From a virus: DNA of 38,775 bases. A model generated the notes under the pieces. That model was not told where the DNA came from. It saw only the letters and a list, made by a program, of their open reading frames with translations, and ran no database searches. A program made the translations under genes and the position numbers. Location: the IMG/VR virus record IMGVR_UViG_3300003873_000026, positions 1 through 38,775 of that record; one strand, written 5' to 3'. Shown one piece after another: positions 31,983-38,775 of the stretch; the stretch's first letter is position 1; every line of letters starts with the position of its first letter.

Positions 31983-32014
31983 GATACCTACAGGTCCCAG
32001 GACCTGTAGGTATC
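31983..32014. terminator. Bidirectional terminator between converging operons
   Basis: GATACCTACAGGTCC and its complement form a perfect stem of about 15 bp between the plus-strand DHH operon and the minus-strand structural operon. The minus side continues GTAAGTTATTTTTTAATT, a good U-tract. Confidence 0.85.
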
Positions 32015-32032
32015 AGTTATAGTTATTGCTGT

Positions 32033-32335
32033 TTATTTAGAAAGTAAGCCACATACAACGCAGTCATCTACCCAACCAACCGAAACTTCAAACGACTCAG
32101 TTGAGTTAAACATAATTACTACGAAGCCAGAATCTACTAGCTCATCTTTTAGGTTATCATTAACTTTTGATGCTACCATAAGACATATATCACTTTTGAT
32201 CATTCTAGATCTAATATGTGGGGATAACTCTAATCCATATGATAAGTCATCAATGTGGTTTTTGGATTTAGCCCACATATCATTACATACTTCTTGGTCT
32301 AGCACATACTTTATGCTATCAACAGGTTTAAACAT
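32033..32335 (-). CDS. Hypothetical protein, 100 aa
   Basis: Not recognised. A short acidic protein with a Trp-Ala-Lys helix (NDMWAKSKNHIDDL) and beta strands near the end (SGFVVIMFNSTESFEVSVGW). It has no membrane segment or signal. It is the last gene of the minus-strand operon from the right edge; its ribosome site (CGGAGGTAA) overlaps the stop codon of the 458-aa gene. It could be a small chaperone or assembly factor for the structural proteins before it, but that is only position. Confidence 0.65.
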   Translation of the reverse strand: MFKPVDSIKYVLDQEVCNDMWAKSKNHIDDLSYGLELSPHIRSRMIKSDICLMVASKVNDNLKDELVDSGFVVIMFNSTESFEVSVGWVDDCVVCGLLSK

Positions 32336-32341
32336 ATATAG

Positions 32342-33718
32342 TTACCTCCGAACATCTACTGTGTCCGTTCCTTTATTTATATTATCAATATACGGTTCAA
32401 GCAACACATTAAGTATTGTTACATGCGTATTATCCGTAGTATTATACTTAGTGAAATTACTATGTAACACACCTCGTAATTTTATTACACCATGATCACT
32501 ATCTTCGTATATATAGGATACAGGCATGCCTGGGTACAATAATGTTGGATCTGAATGCATCCATGTTATGGAATACTTATTCAGCATGTTACTAGCTATC
32601 TTAGAGTATTGCCTGTATGGATTATCCGTAGGTCTAATATAATTAGCCTCGGCTGTCCCATCACGCATACCTACCAACTTTTCACCAACTAAATTATCCT
32701 TACTTTTAACCTTAACAGTAGGATCAACAGTGGTTACTTTATCCATCATGATGCTATCAGGCTTAGCTGTGACCACAGAACTACCGATATCTTTAATTAG
32801 ATTTTGCGATACTTCAGAACTAGTAACATTACCATTACCTATTATCTTAATAACATCCCCTTCTATAAGAAACGAATTCTCAATAACCGCCATAATATTA
32901 GTAGGCGCGCTAAGGATCATTAGTTTCTTACCAGGAAGATCCCATAACTCAGGGTTATATAAAGGATATACAAATACAGTACTGATTTCTTTAGTTCGAT
33001 CGTGCTCATTACTATACCGCTGTATATAAGTTCCTATACCCGAACTATACACGCCATAATCCATCTCATGTAGATAGGTAGGAGAGTCTAATAGCTTAAC
33101 GCCCAATGGTATTGATATGTGTCTATATTTTTTAGAATTATTAGGAGTTACGATATTAATATTATAGTCCACGGTAGTGCCATCAATACGTAGATCAAAT
33201 ATAGCCTTATGGAATAATGTGTGTATAACGTCATACATCGTACTGTATGAATATACTCCATTAACAGGATGGGTTCTTATTGCTTCTACCAACCTATCAA
33301 CACACTGAACCTCTACCATTACTTTATCTATCTTATTAAGCTCATCTCTAGTATAACTACTATACATACTTCCTGTAAGACCTTCCATACCTTTAACAAT
33401 AACCATCTTGTATCTAGTATGAAATTTCTTACTATACTCACTAGTTATTATAGTCATTTCTAAATTATCCATATTCTGATGGATAACTTTAACATAGTCT
33501 CCTAGCATGATACTAAACGTCACTAATATAAAATCAGAAATATCGTTACAGTAATCTCTGCTGATTTCTATAGAAATTAACTCAGTAGGGGTTAAATCAA
33601 CGTCCGGTGTGTTAATAATAACTCTGTGTGTGATCGCGTTAGAATGTACGAATTCAGAATGGATAATCTTATCTATATCCTTAGCTATTAAACCAGGTGC
33701 CAATGGTCTTACAGGCAT
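32342..33718 (-). CDS. Probable virion structural protein, 458 aa
   Basis: No family was firmly recognised. It is beta-rich with several strands in the N-terminal half (ISDFILVTFSIMLGDYVKVI) and a C-terminal small beta domain containing HSDPTLLYPGMPVSYIYED and VTILNVLLEP, which resembles the shape of tail-hub or baseplate proteins where a compact barrel carries an exchangeable lower part. No transmembrane segment is seen. It belongs to a tight run of seven minus-strand genes spaced by a few bases or overlapping. Virion role is inferred from composition and operon. Confidence 0.65.
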   Translation of the reverse strand: MPVRPLAPGLIAKDIDKIIHSEFVHSNAITHRVIINTPDVDLTPTELISIEISRDYCNDISDFILVTFSIMLGDYVKVIHQNMDNLEMTIITSEYSKKFHTRYKMVIVKGMEGLTGSMYSSYTRDELNKIDKVMVEVQCVDRLVEAIRTHPVNGVYSYSTMYDVIHTLFHKAIFDLRIDGTTVDYNINIVTPNNSKKYRHISIPLGVKLLDSPTYLHEMDYGVYSSGIGTYIQRYSNEHDRTKEISTVFVYPLYNPELWDLPGKKLMILSAPTNIMAVIENSFLIEGDVIKIIGNGNVTSSEVSQNLIKDIGSSVVTAKPDSIMMDKVTTVDPTVKVKSKDNLVGEKLVGMRDGTAEANYIRPTDNPYRQYSKIASNMLNKYSITWMHSDPTLLYPGMPVSYIYEDSDHGVIKLRGVLHSNFTKYNTTDNTHVTILNVLLEPYIDNINKGTDTVDVRR

Positions 33719-33724
33719 AATAAG

Positions 33725-34741
33725 TTATACCCCCGCAATTAAGGACTTTATCAGATTACATGCTTGCGAGATAACAACAAGGTTTTCGTATACGATAGAT
33801 TCCTTACGAATAACATACTTACCAGCGACGTATAGTTTATTAATAGCATTACCAGTGCCTGTCAATAACCCATCTACGAATTCCTGGCTAAGTGGATCTT
33901 TCTCAATTGTTTTACTAATTTGATCTAACGCAACCTGGTATGGGTTAGTATATTCCAGATTAAACCCAGCCTGAGGATATACCATATGGTTATCATAGTT
34001 ATTCAACAACTTAACAATATTAGTCAGTATCACCACACCTGACAACACAGCCTCAGGAGTCTTCCTGTAATTAGTAAGTGCGTCATACGGACCAACATAA
34101 TCTGTAATCTGACTATCGATATCATCAACCTTCATTTCAGCTACAGTGCCTTCAGACTCGGCTAGGTATTTTTCTACTGTAGTATAATCATACTCGTCAA
34201 CAGCTGTTTCAATATTAATAAGTGTAAGTTCTTCATAAATTCCATATAACCAATCTATGTAATCTACAGCAAAGATATCGTTATTACCCATTTCAACTTG
34301 CGCGGCCCTGGAAAGTCTCTTTTCATATAGTTCAGAATGCGCTAATGATTTATTTGCTTCTACAGACCAGATATCCTTGGCGGCGCGAATGTCATCAGAC
34401 TTAACGCACTTAGCTAGTTCTTCGTTATATACCTCGATCTGATGCACAACATCAAACGCTTCAGCATAATCCGATTTTACATCATCAACAAGTTTAACTA
34501 ATACTTTATTAACTTCCGATACTAAATCATTAGTAGCATAACTAACGTTAGCCGGAATACTAAGAATTTTGATAAACTTAGTAATATCCTCTGTTACGAG
34601 CTCGTTAGGTTCAATATTAGCCATAGCTTTAACAGGATCTGTAATAATATCATTGCGCAAGCTTATCATATAGTCAATATCAGCTTGTCTTTTATTCAGC
34701 TTGTTAATAAGCTCCTTGAGCTTGTTAGTCAAGTGTTTCAT
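33725..34741 (-). CDS. Helical hypothetical protein, 338 aa, structural operon
   Basis: Largely alpha-helical with a heptad-like N-terminus (LTNKLKELINKLNKRQADID, residues 4-23) and further charged helices in the middle, consistent with a coiled-coil rod or scaffold-like protein. The C-terminal part has a hydrophobic helix (YENLVVISQACNLIKSLIAG). No enzymatic motif. The start overlaps the stop of the preceding 216-aa gene by four bases (ATGA), showing translational coupling. A role in head or tail assembly is the natural reading from its operon, but it is not proven by sequence. Confidence 0.7.
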   Translation of the reverse strand: MKHLTNKLKELINKLNKRQADIDYMISLRNDIITDPVKAMANIEPNELVTEDITKFIKILSIPANVSYATNDLVSEVNKVLVKLVDDVKSDYAEAFDVVHQIEVYNEELAKCVKSDDIRAAKDIWSVEANKSLAHSELYEKRLSRAAQVEMGNNDIFAVDYIDWLYGIYEELTLINIETAVDEYDYTTVEKYLAESEGTVAEMKVDDIDSQITDYVGPYDALTNYRKTPEAVLSGVVILTNIVKLLNNYDNHMVYPQAGFNLEYTNPYQVALDQISKTIEKDPLSQEFVDGLLTGTGNAINKLYVAGKYVIRKESIVYENLVVISQACNLIKSLIAGV

Positions 34742-35388
34742 TTCGCTTCTCCTGGTTTCATTCTTTTACGTTTATTAATAGTCGATTTACGTTTTACTTT
34801 ATATGGATCGACTTTACTATTATTGTGTGTCATATACACATCGGATACATTAGATGGAGTAATACCCACGCCTGGATTTTGTTCCATATAGGTTTCAGTA
34901 ACATTGCGACGGCGGCTTCTCCGTGTTGTATTAGTAATAGGAGAAACGATATCCATCTTATGTATGCCTATATCAAATCCAGAGGTTCTGTTAATAGTAT
35001 TACCCACAATATCGCATCGATTCAGATCAAACATCTCACTAGCGAATCTATCGATATCAATATCACGAGCCTCTTCATACACAGTACTATTGAGGTCCGG
35101 GGTAGATGAATTAAAATCTCTTAGATAATTCTCTAATATGTTATATATTAGAGTAACTTCATCCGGGTTAGTTAAGCTAATAGGCGCGCCTGAGCTATAA
35201 ATGTCGATGATTCTAGTTAATGGTAACATCACTAGTGACATTTGCGCGGGATCAACGACATCCCTATCCCGTTTATCTTTCTGCATAGGTAACCCCATAG
35301 CTCCAATGTCTGCGTCACTGTAGGTATATATGGTTGGTACTTTTACCATAAATAATGTATCAGGCAGTTGATTATACTTATATGCCAT
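34738..35388 (-). CDS. Hypothetical protein with basic tail, 216 aa, structural operon
   Basis: Not recognised. The first half is mixed (LPDTLFMVKVPTIYTYSDAD, MSLVMLPLTRIIDIYSSG) and the end is strongly basic (KVDPYKVKRKSTINKRKRMK), with another basic patch TRRSRRR near residue 156. The basic tail may contact DNA or acidic partners in the virion. It overlaps the 338-aa gene by four bases and lies nine bases from the 424-aa gene before it. Translation starts after AGGAGATAGTT. Confidence 0.7.
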   Translation of the reverse strand: MAYKYNQLPDTLFMVKVPTIYTYSDADIGAMGLPMQKDKRDRDVVDPAQMSLVMLPLTRIIDIYSSGAPISLTNPDEVTLIYNILENYLRDFNSSTPDLNSTVYEEARDIDIDRFASEMFDLNRCDIVGNTINRTSGFDIGIHKMDIVSPITNTTRRSRRRNVTETYMEQNPGVGITPSNVSDVYMTHNNSKVDPYKVKRKSTINKRKRMKPGEAK

Positions 35389-35397
35389 AACTATCTC

Positions 35398-36672
35398 CTA
35401 CAAAGGTGAGTATGTGTTATTAATCAATGATTGCACTATTAGTAACAGCATAGGAATCATGTTATATTGGTCTTCATAAGACCAGTATTTATATTCTGCC
35501 ATAACAGTACCTAGTAATGCAGTATTGGGTATCTCGCCTCTAAGATATTGTAATAACATTGTTTCCATATTGCTAAATGTAACGCCGGGAGTTCTGTTAT
35601 AGAAACTAGCCGAAAGGATATAGTTACCGTCTTTAGCTGTTACTGGAGAAGCCACGCTTTTACGACTCGCTAGAGGATTAGGTTTTATATTAGGTGTTAA
35701 TGTCGGTAGATTAGGTCTACCGCTAATGGCATATTCTATACCTAAATAACTTACGAGTTTTATACTAGTCTCTCGGCCTACATTGGCTATAGCGTATTTA
35801 AGGTCAATCTTACATATATCTAACAAACCAATATCCCGTTGTAGAAGAGCATCCCATATGCTAACTATCCCATCCAACGGCTCCAATCTGGCCAGTTCTG
35901 CCATTTCTGGAACATCGTTTATACTTATAATCTTAAACATGAAATTGTTTATAAGTTGATCAACATACCGAGATGCTGTTGTTGGCAATCTGAATGTTTT
36001 GGTTTCTACATCCAAAAACGTATCCATATAGTGTTTAATTATATGCCCGGGGAGTAAACTCATATCTAGTTTCTTCTTATATTCAGATGCTAAGATAATA
36101 GGATTACTAAACGTATTAATCGCGTCTTTATCGTAAACATAAGTACGTACAGACTTATGTATTAAATCATTATACATAGCCGTAGACTCATCTGCAAAAT
36201 AAGTTAACTTAAAATCAGCCTTATAAATATCATGCGTATTATAATACTCTTTAGATACATTAGTCAGAACAAATATCCCAACTCTACCACCAGCTAGTGT
36301 GGCTGTGAAGGCGTCACCAATAAACGGAACGAAGCCAGCATTAATAGTACACGATCCAGTTATGTCTGTAACATTACCTGTAGGGAGGCCGGAATCTAGA
36401 TATATATCTAGTTCTTCTATTCGGTTATATTTAAGAGTAGCTTCTGGTATATTAATATCAGGAGCCATAGGTGCTGTATTAACATTAAGTATCTGATTAA
36501 AATAACCTACAGTCCACGGCATACCACTAACTTGGTGTGCTATTGTAGATACTGATAACTCATTATTAAATATTGTAGATGTTTTAAGTTCTGCTTGGGT
36601 TCGGTAGTCACCAGCCGGTTTCGGCATAGCACTAGGCGTGCCTGGTGGGGTGTTGACATTTAAAATCGGCAT
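35398..36672 (-). CDS. Probable virion structural protein, 424 aa
   Basis: Not recognised as a named family. The N-terminus is Pro/Asn-rich (MPILNVNTPPGTPSAMPKPA) and is echoed at residues 62-72 by ILNVNTAPMAP, a small internal repeat. The centre is beta-rich, with GGRVGIFVLTNVSKEYYNTH. The rest is helical with no membrane segment. AGGGAGGCGG precedes the ATG. A hairpin at 36708-36735 separates it from the 524-aa gene upstream, so expression can be uncoupled from that gene. Composition fits baseplate or neck proteins; function is inferred from context. Confidence 0.7.
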   Translation of the reverse strand: MPILNVNTPPGTPSAMPKPAGDYRTQAELKTSTIFNNELSVSTIAHQVSGMPWTVGYFNQILNVNTAPMAPDINIPEATLKYNRIEELDIYLDSGLPTGNVTDITGSCTINAGFVPFIGDAFTATLAGGRVGIFVLTNVSKEYYNTHDIYKADFKLTYFADESTAMYNDLIHKSVRTYVYDKDAINTFSNPIILASEYKKKLDMSLLPGHIIKHYMDTFLDVETKTFRLPTTASRYVDQLINNFMFKIISINDVPEMAELARLEPLDGIVSIWDALLQRDIGLLDICKIDLKYAIANVGRETSIKLVSYLGIEYAISGRPNLPTLTPNIKPNPLASRKSVASPVTAKDGNYILSASFYNRTPGVTFSNMETMLLQYLRGEIPNTALLGTVMAEYKYWSYEDQYNMIPMLLLIVQSLINNTYSPL

Positions 36673-36707
36673 TATCCGCCTCCCTATTATTATTCATAGT
36701 ATGAGTT

Positions 36708-36735
36708 ATCCTTCTGATCATGTGATCAGAAGGAT
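36708..36735 (-). terminator. Hairpin after the 524-aa gene
   Basis: ATCCTTCTGATCA and TGATCAGAAGGAT form a perfect 13-bp stem directly after the stop codon. No long U-tract follows (AACTCATACT), so it may attenuate within the operon. Confidence 0.65.
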
Positions 36736-36739
36736 CTAC

Positions 36740-38314
36740 TCACTTAGGCTCTAACATTGATGTTAGGACCAATGATACTTGCTTGGTGAATACTCTATTC
36801 CAAAGAGTGTTCTTTACATTCATAGCTATATCAAAACTAGTTATGTTTCTAGCGCTATTTAAGTCTAGCGATATAGTTGTAGTATCTAAGTTAAGAACAC
36901 CCATGACAGTATCCACAACACTGAATCCATTAATAGATTGTTTATCAACAGTATCTATATTAGATTTAAGTGTGGTTAGGTCTCTAGAAGGTATAACTGC
37001 TATATCGGATAAAATATTAAACGCCACACGATAGTTGCCACGGATATCTAGTGGTATATTAGTCGTTAGTTTTAATCTATAACGAGTCACACCTTTAACT
37101 ACTACGGCCTCCGGCGTCATGATAACTTTATATCTATAATCTCTTCGTTCGAAATTATATATATCGAAGTAGAACATAGACCTATGCGGATCACCGACCC
37201 GAGGCGCTTCTAACTGAAGAAGCTCTAATACATCTTTCTTTATCGTTATGTGTGGTATTTCATCAAGATAAAATAACATAGTAGGATCAGCGTGATCTAC
37301 TATAGAGAAAACACTGAAGATCCTGACATAGTAACTCTCAGGTTTAGGGAGAACCAGGTTATCCTCAGGCGGAATATTTATATAATAACTAGACTCTGGA
37401 ATAGATAATATAGAAGTATCTTTTGTTCCTAATCTAGCTAGACCTTCTTCGCCAGTAGTATGTGCCGCTGATGTACGAGGCAAAGACTTGCGTTGGGGCA
37501 TATATTCCGAAGGGATAGGCTGGTTGTATATAGCTATAGGATATGTTGTTAGTAGTTGTACTGGCAGGTCATATTCTAAAGAATACTCTAATTCAATATA
37601 CCAACGATTAGTATCATCATCCTTTTCCATACGTATAGTATACACATCAGTATCTATAGTACCTAAAACACCTAATTGTTTTTCTCTAATGACTAACTTA
37701 TTAAGTTCAGTAATACCAGACTCACTACCAACAACACTAGCTCTTTGACTAAATGTGTTAGCTATGTATTGATCTAAATCCAATTTTGTAATAAGGTAGG
37801 TATTCTTAAGATTGTTAATAGTATCTAATAACATAGTTATTTCATCTGGGAAATAATAAAAATACTCTAGGTCGTGATATCTCTGCCTACCTTCTGTAGC
37901 CGGTAGCATGCTTAATTTATTAACTAATCGAGATACCATACTTTTACTCTTAGAATAATACTTGGTATTGATATTCAAGGTACGTCTAGATAACATAGGT
38001 GCTACCCAGGCTCTAATCTCTTTATCTAAGTACACATACCCATTGACTGCCGCCGTTGAATGTAACGCTACAGTATAATCATCTGTGGTATGTTCTGTGT
38101 ACGATAAATACAATTCCTCATCTAGAATATCTGGGGTATGCGTAATCTTACCATTGACATCCTTATGCAACTCTAACTGTGGATCATCACCGATAGACAT
38201 ATGCACATCTTTACCGATGCCTAAGAACTGTTTTATATCCTGCCCTATAGCAGTTACCATAGGACGTGTAGCAGTCTCATCCAGTCCATTGATATCTACC
38301 CTTGCGGTAAACAT
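36740..38314 (-). CDS. Probable virion structural protein, 524 aa
   Basis: Not recognised as a named family. A large mixed protein with long beta-rich parts, such as EDGDYVALH-like strands near the N-terminus (DDYTVALHSTAAVNGYVYL) and repeated strand pairs in the second half (YYVRIFSVFSIVDHADPTML, RYKVIMTPEAVVVKGVTRYR). There is no membrane segment and no catalytic motif. Its start shares one base with the stop of the 138-aa gene before it (TAATG), so the two are coupled. Size and composition resemble baseplate or tail-assembly proteins of jumbo phages; this is inference. Confidence 0.7.
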   Translation of the reverse strand: MFTARVDINGLDETATRPMVTAIGQDIKQFLGIGKDVHMSIGDDPQLELHKDVNGKITHTPDILDEELYLSYTEHTTDDYTVALHSTAAVNGYVYLDKEIRAWVAPMLSRRTLNINTKYYSKSKSMVSRLVNKLSMLPATEGRQRYHDLEYFYYFPDEITMLLDTINNLKNTYLITKLDLDQYIANTFSQRASVVGSESGITELNKLVIREKQLGVLGTIDTDVYTIRMEKDDDTNRWYIELEYSLEYDLPVQLLTTYPIAIYNQPIPSEYMPQRKSLPRTSAAHTTGEEGLARLGTKDTSILSIPESSYYINIPPEDNLVLPKPESYYVRIFSVFSIVDHADPTMLFYLDEIPHITIKKDVLELLQLEAPRVGDPHRSMFYFDIYNFERRDYRYKVIMTPEAVVVKGVTRYRLKLTTNIPLDIRGNYRVAFNILSDIAVIPSRDLTTLKSNIDTVDKQSINGFSVVDTVMGVLNLDTTTISLDLNSARNITSFDIAMNVKNTLWNRVFTKQVSLVLTSMLEPK

Positions 38315-38730
38315 TATTTACCCAGATGATAAATAAGTAGTGAGTAGAATAAAATAGTATTTTTAAGTCCTGCGGTATTAAACAGATAATACATCTCTGG
38401 TTTAAGTTTATCATAATCCAAAAAAGGACTTGTGGTATACTTAGCAGGAACTCTAGGGTTATCATTATCGATTAGATATTTCTCCATGAAGGCATCATGT
38501 GTGAGGTTGGTGTATTCTTCGGCGAGTAAATTAACCACTATATTAACATCATTACCCTTAAGTCCTAAAAATAACTTATGTGCAGACATACCCAAACGTC
38601 TTTTTACTAACTTATAGAAGTTAGCAAGGTCTTCTGCAGAAATAGGAGAAGATGTTATTTCAGATAAGGCTACCACATCTTCAATGGTCTTTAACTTAGT
38701 ACGTTCGTCCAAAACATGTGACATAAACAC
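38314..38730 (-). CDS. Hypothetical protein, 138 aa, first of the structural operon in this window
   Basis: Not recognised. A small helical protein (LDERTKLKTIEDVVALSEIT, EEYTNLTHDAFMEKYL) ending in a hydrophobic helix (KNTILFYSLLIYHL). Its size and place before a larger coupled gene would suit a chaperone or adaptor, but nothing specific is visible. AAAGGAG precedes the ATG. Transcription probably comes from beyond the right edge, since the 45 bases left contain no promoter motif. Confidence 0.65.
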   Translation of the reverse strand: MFMSHVLDERTKLKTIEDVVALSEITSSPISAEDLANFYKLVKRRLGMSAHKLFLGLKGNDVNIVVNLLAEEYTNLTHDAFMEKYLIDNDNPRVPAKYTTSPFLDYDKLKPEMYYLFNTAGLKNTILFYSLLIYHLGK

Positions 38731-38775
38731 TCCTTTTAGTATGGGTTATTGAATTCATTCATGAAAACCCATTAT

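Noticed and set aside
1-38775. CRISPR array or retron
   Set aside because: No regularly spaced repeats and no reverse transcriptase motif (YxDD in a suitable context) were seen.

Overview
The window is an AT-rich stretch of a large tailed-phage genome that looks related to the phiKZ group of jumbo phages. The strongest reason is a phage-encoded multisubunit RNA polymerase beta C-terminal half, split by a group I intron (exons at 6576-7862 and 3943-4749). It sits in the order expected from phiKZ genes 68 to 73. A terminase large subunit, a SbcD-like phosphoesterase, a RecJ-like DHH phosphoesterase, a dUTPase, a kelch-like fibre and many unrecognised phiKZ-type hypothetical genes accompany it. 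No host genes, tRNAs, rRNAs, CRISPR arrays or insertion sequences were seen.

Layout. At 1-2.7 kb there are small minus-strand accessory genes, including a DUF3310-like protein and dUTPase. At 2.7-14.7 kb is the polymerase block on the minus strand: a 518-aa candidate polymerase subunit, a 491-aa gene, a 446-aa gene with a Gln/Met-rich tail, and the intron-split beta gene. Three homing endonuclease genes have invaded this block. It also holds a plus-strand 108-aa gene and a promoter-to-terminator segment with no ORF that folds into a complex RNA (8411-8690). At 14.8-20.4 kb are small minus-strand genes, mostly single-gene units with their own promoter and perfect-palindrome terminator. At 20.5-23.1 kb is a plus-strand fibre pair. 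At 23.2-28.6 kb are TerL, two neighbours and a NUMOD4/HNH endonuclease on the minus strand. At 28.7-32 kb on the plus strand is the DHH gene, interrupted by a second group I intron, with two small genes. From 32 kb to the end is a tight minus-strand operon of probable virion proteins.

Regulation. A repeated motif, CCATATATnCTTAATATG, lies just upstream of many minus-strand genes and of the structured RNA, and ends in TATG. Perfect inverted repeats close most units. Two adjacent genes (starts at 15981 and 16762) share a leader with two hairpins supported by compensatory changes. The second hairpin puts the Shine-Dalgarno sequence in its loop, which suggests a translational switch.

Mobile DNA is prominent. 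The two group I introns are homologous, lie on opposite strands, both follow an exon GGT and precede AG, and show covariation in P7. One carries an intact Vsr-like endonuclease in the P1 region; the other carries only a start-less ORF remnant at the same place. A free-standing HNH endonuclease gene between the 518-aa and 491-aa genes is flanked by a duplication of their junction, so both neighbours stay intact. Functions given by analogy to phiKZ rest on motifs and gene order read by eye, not on database searches.
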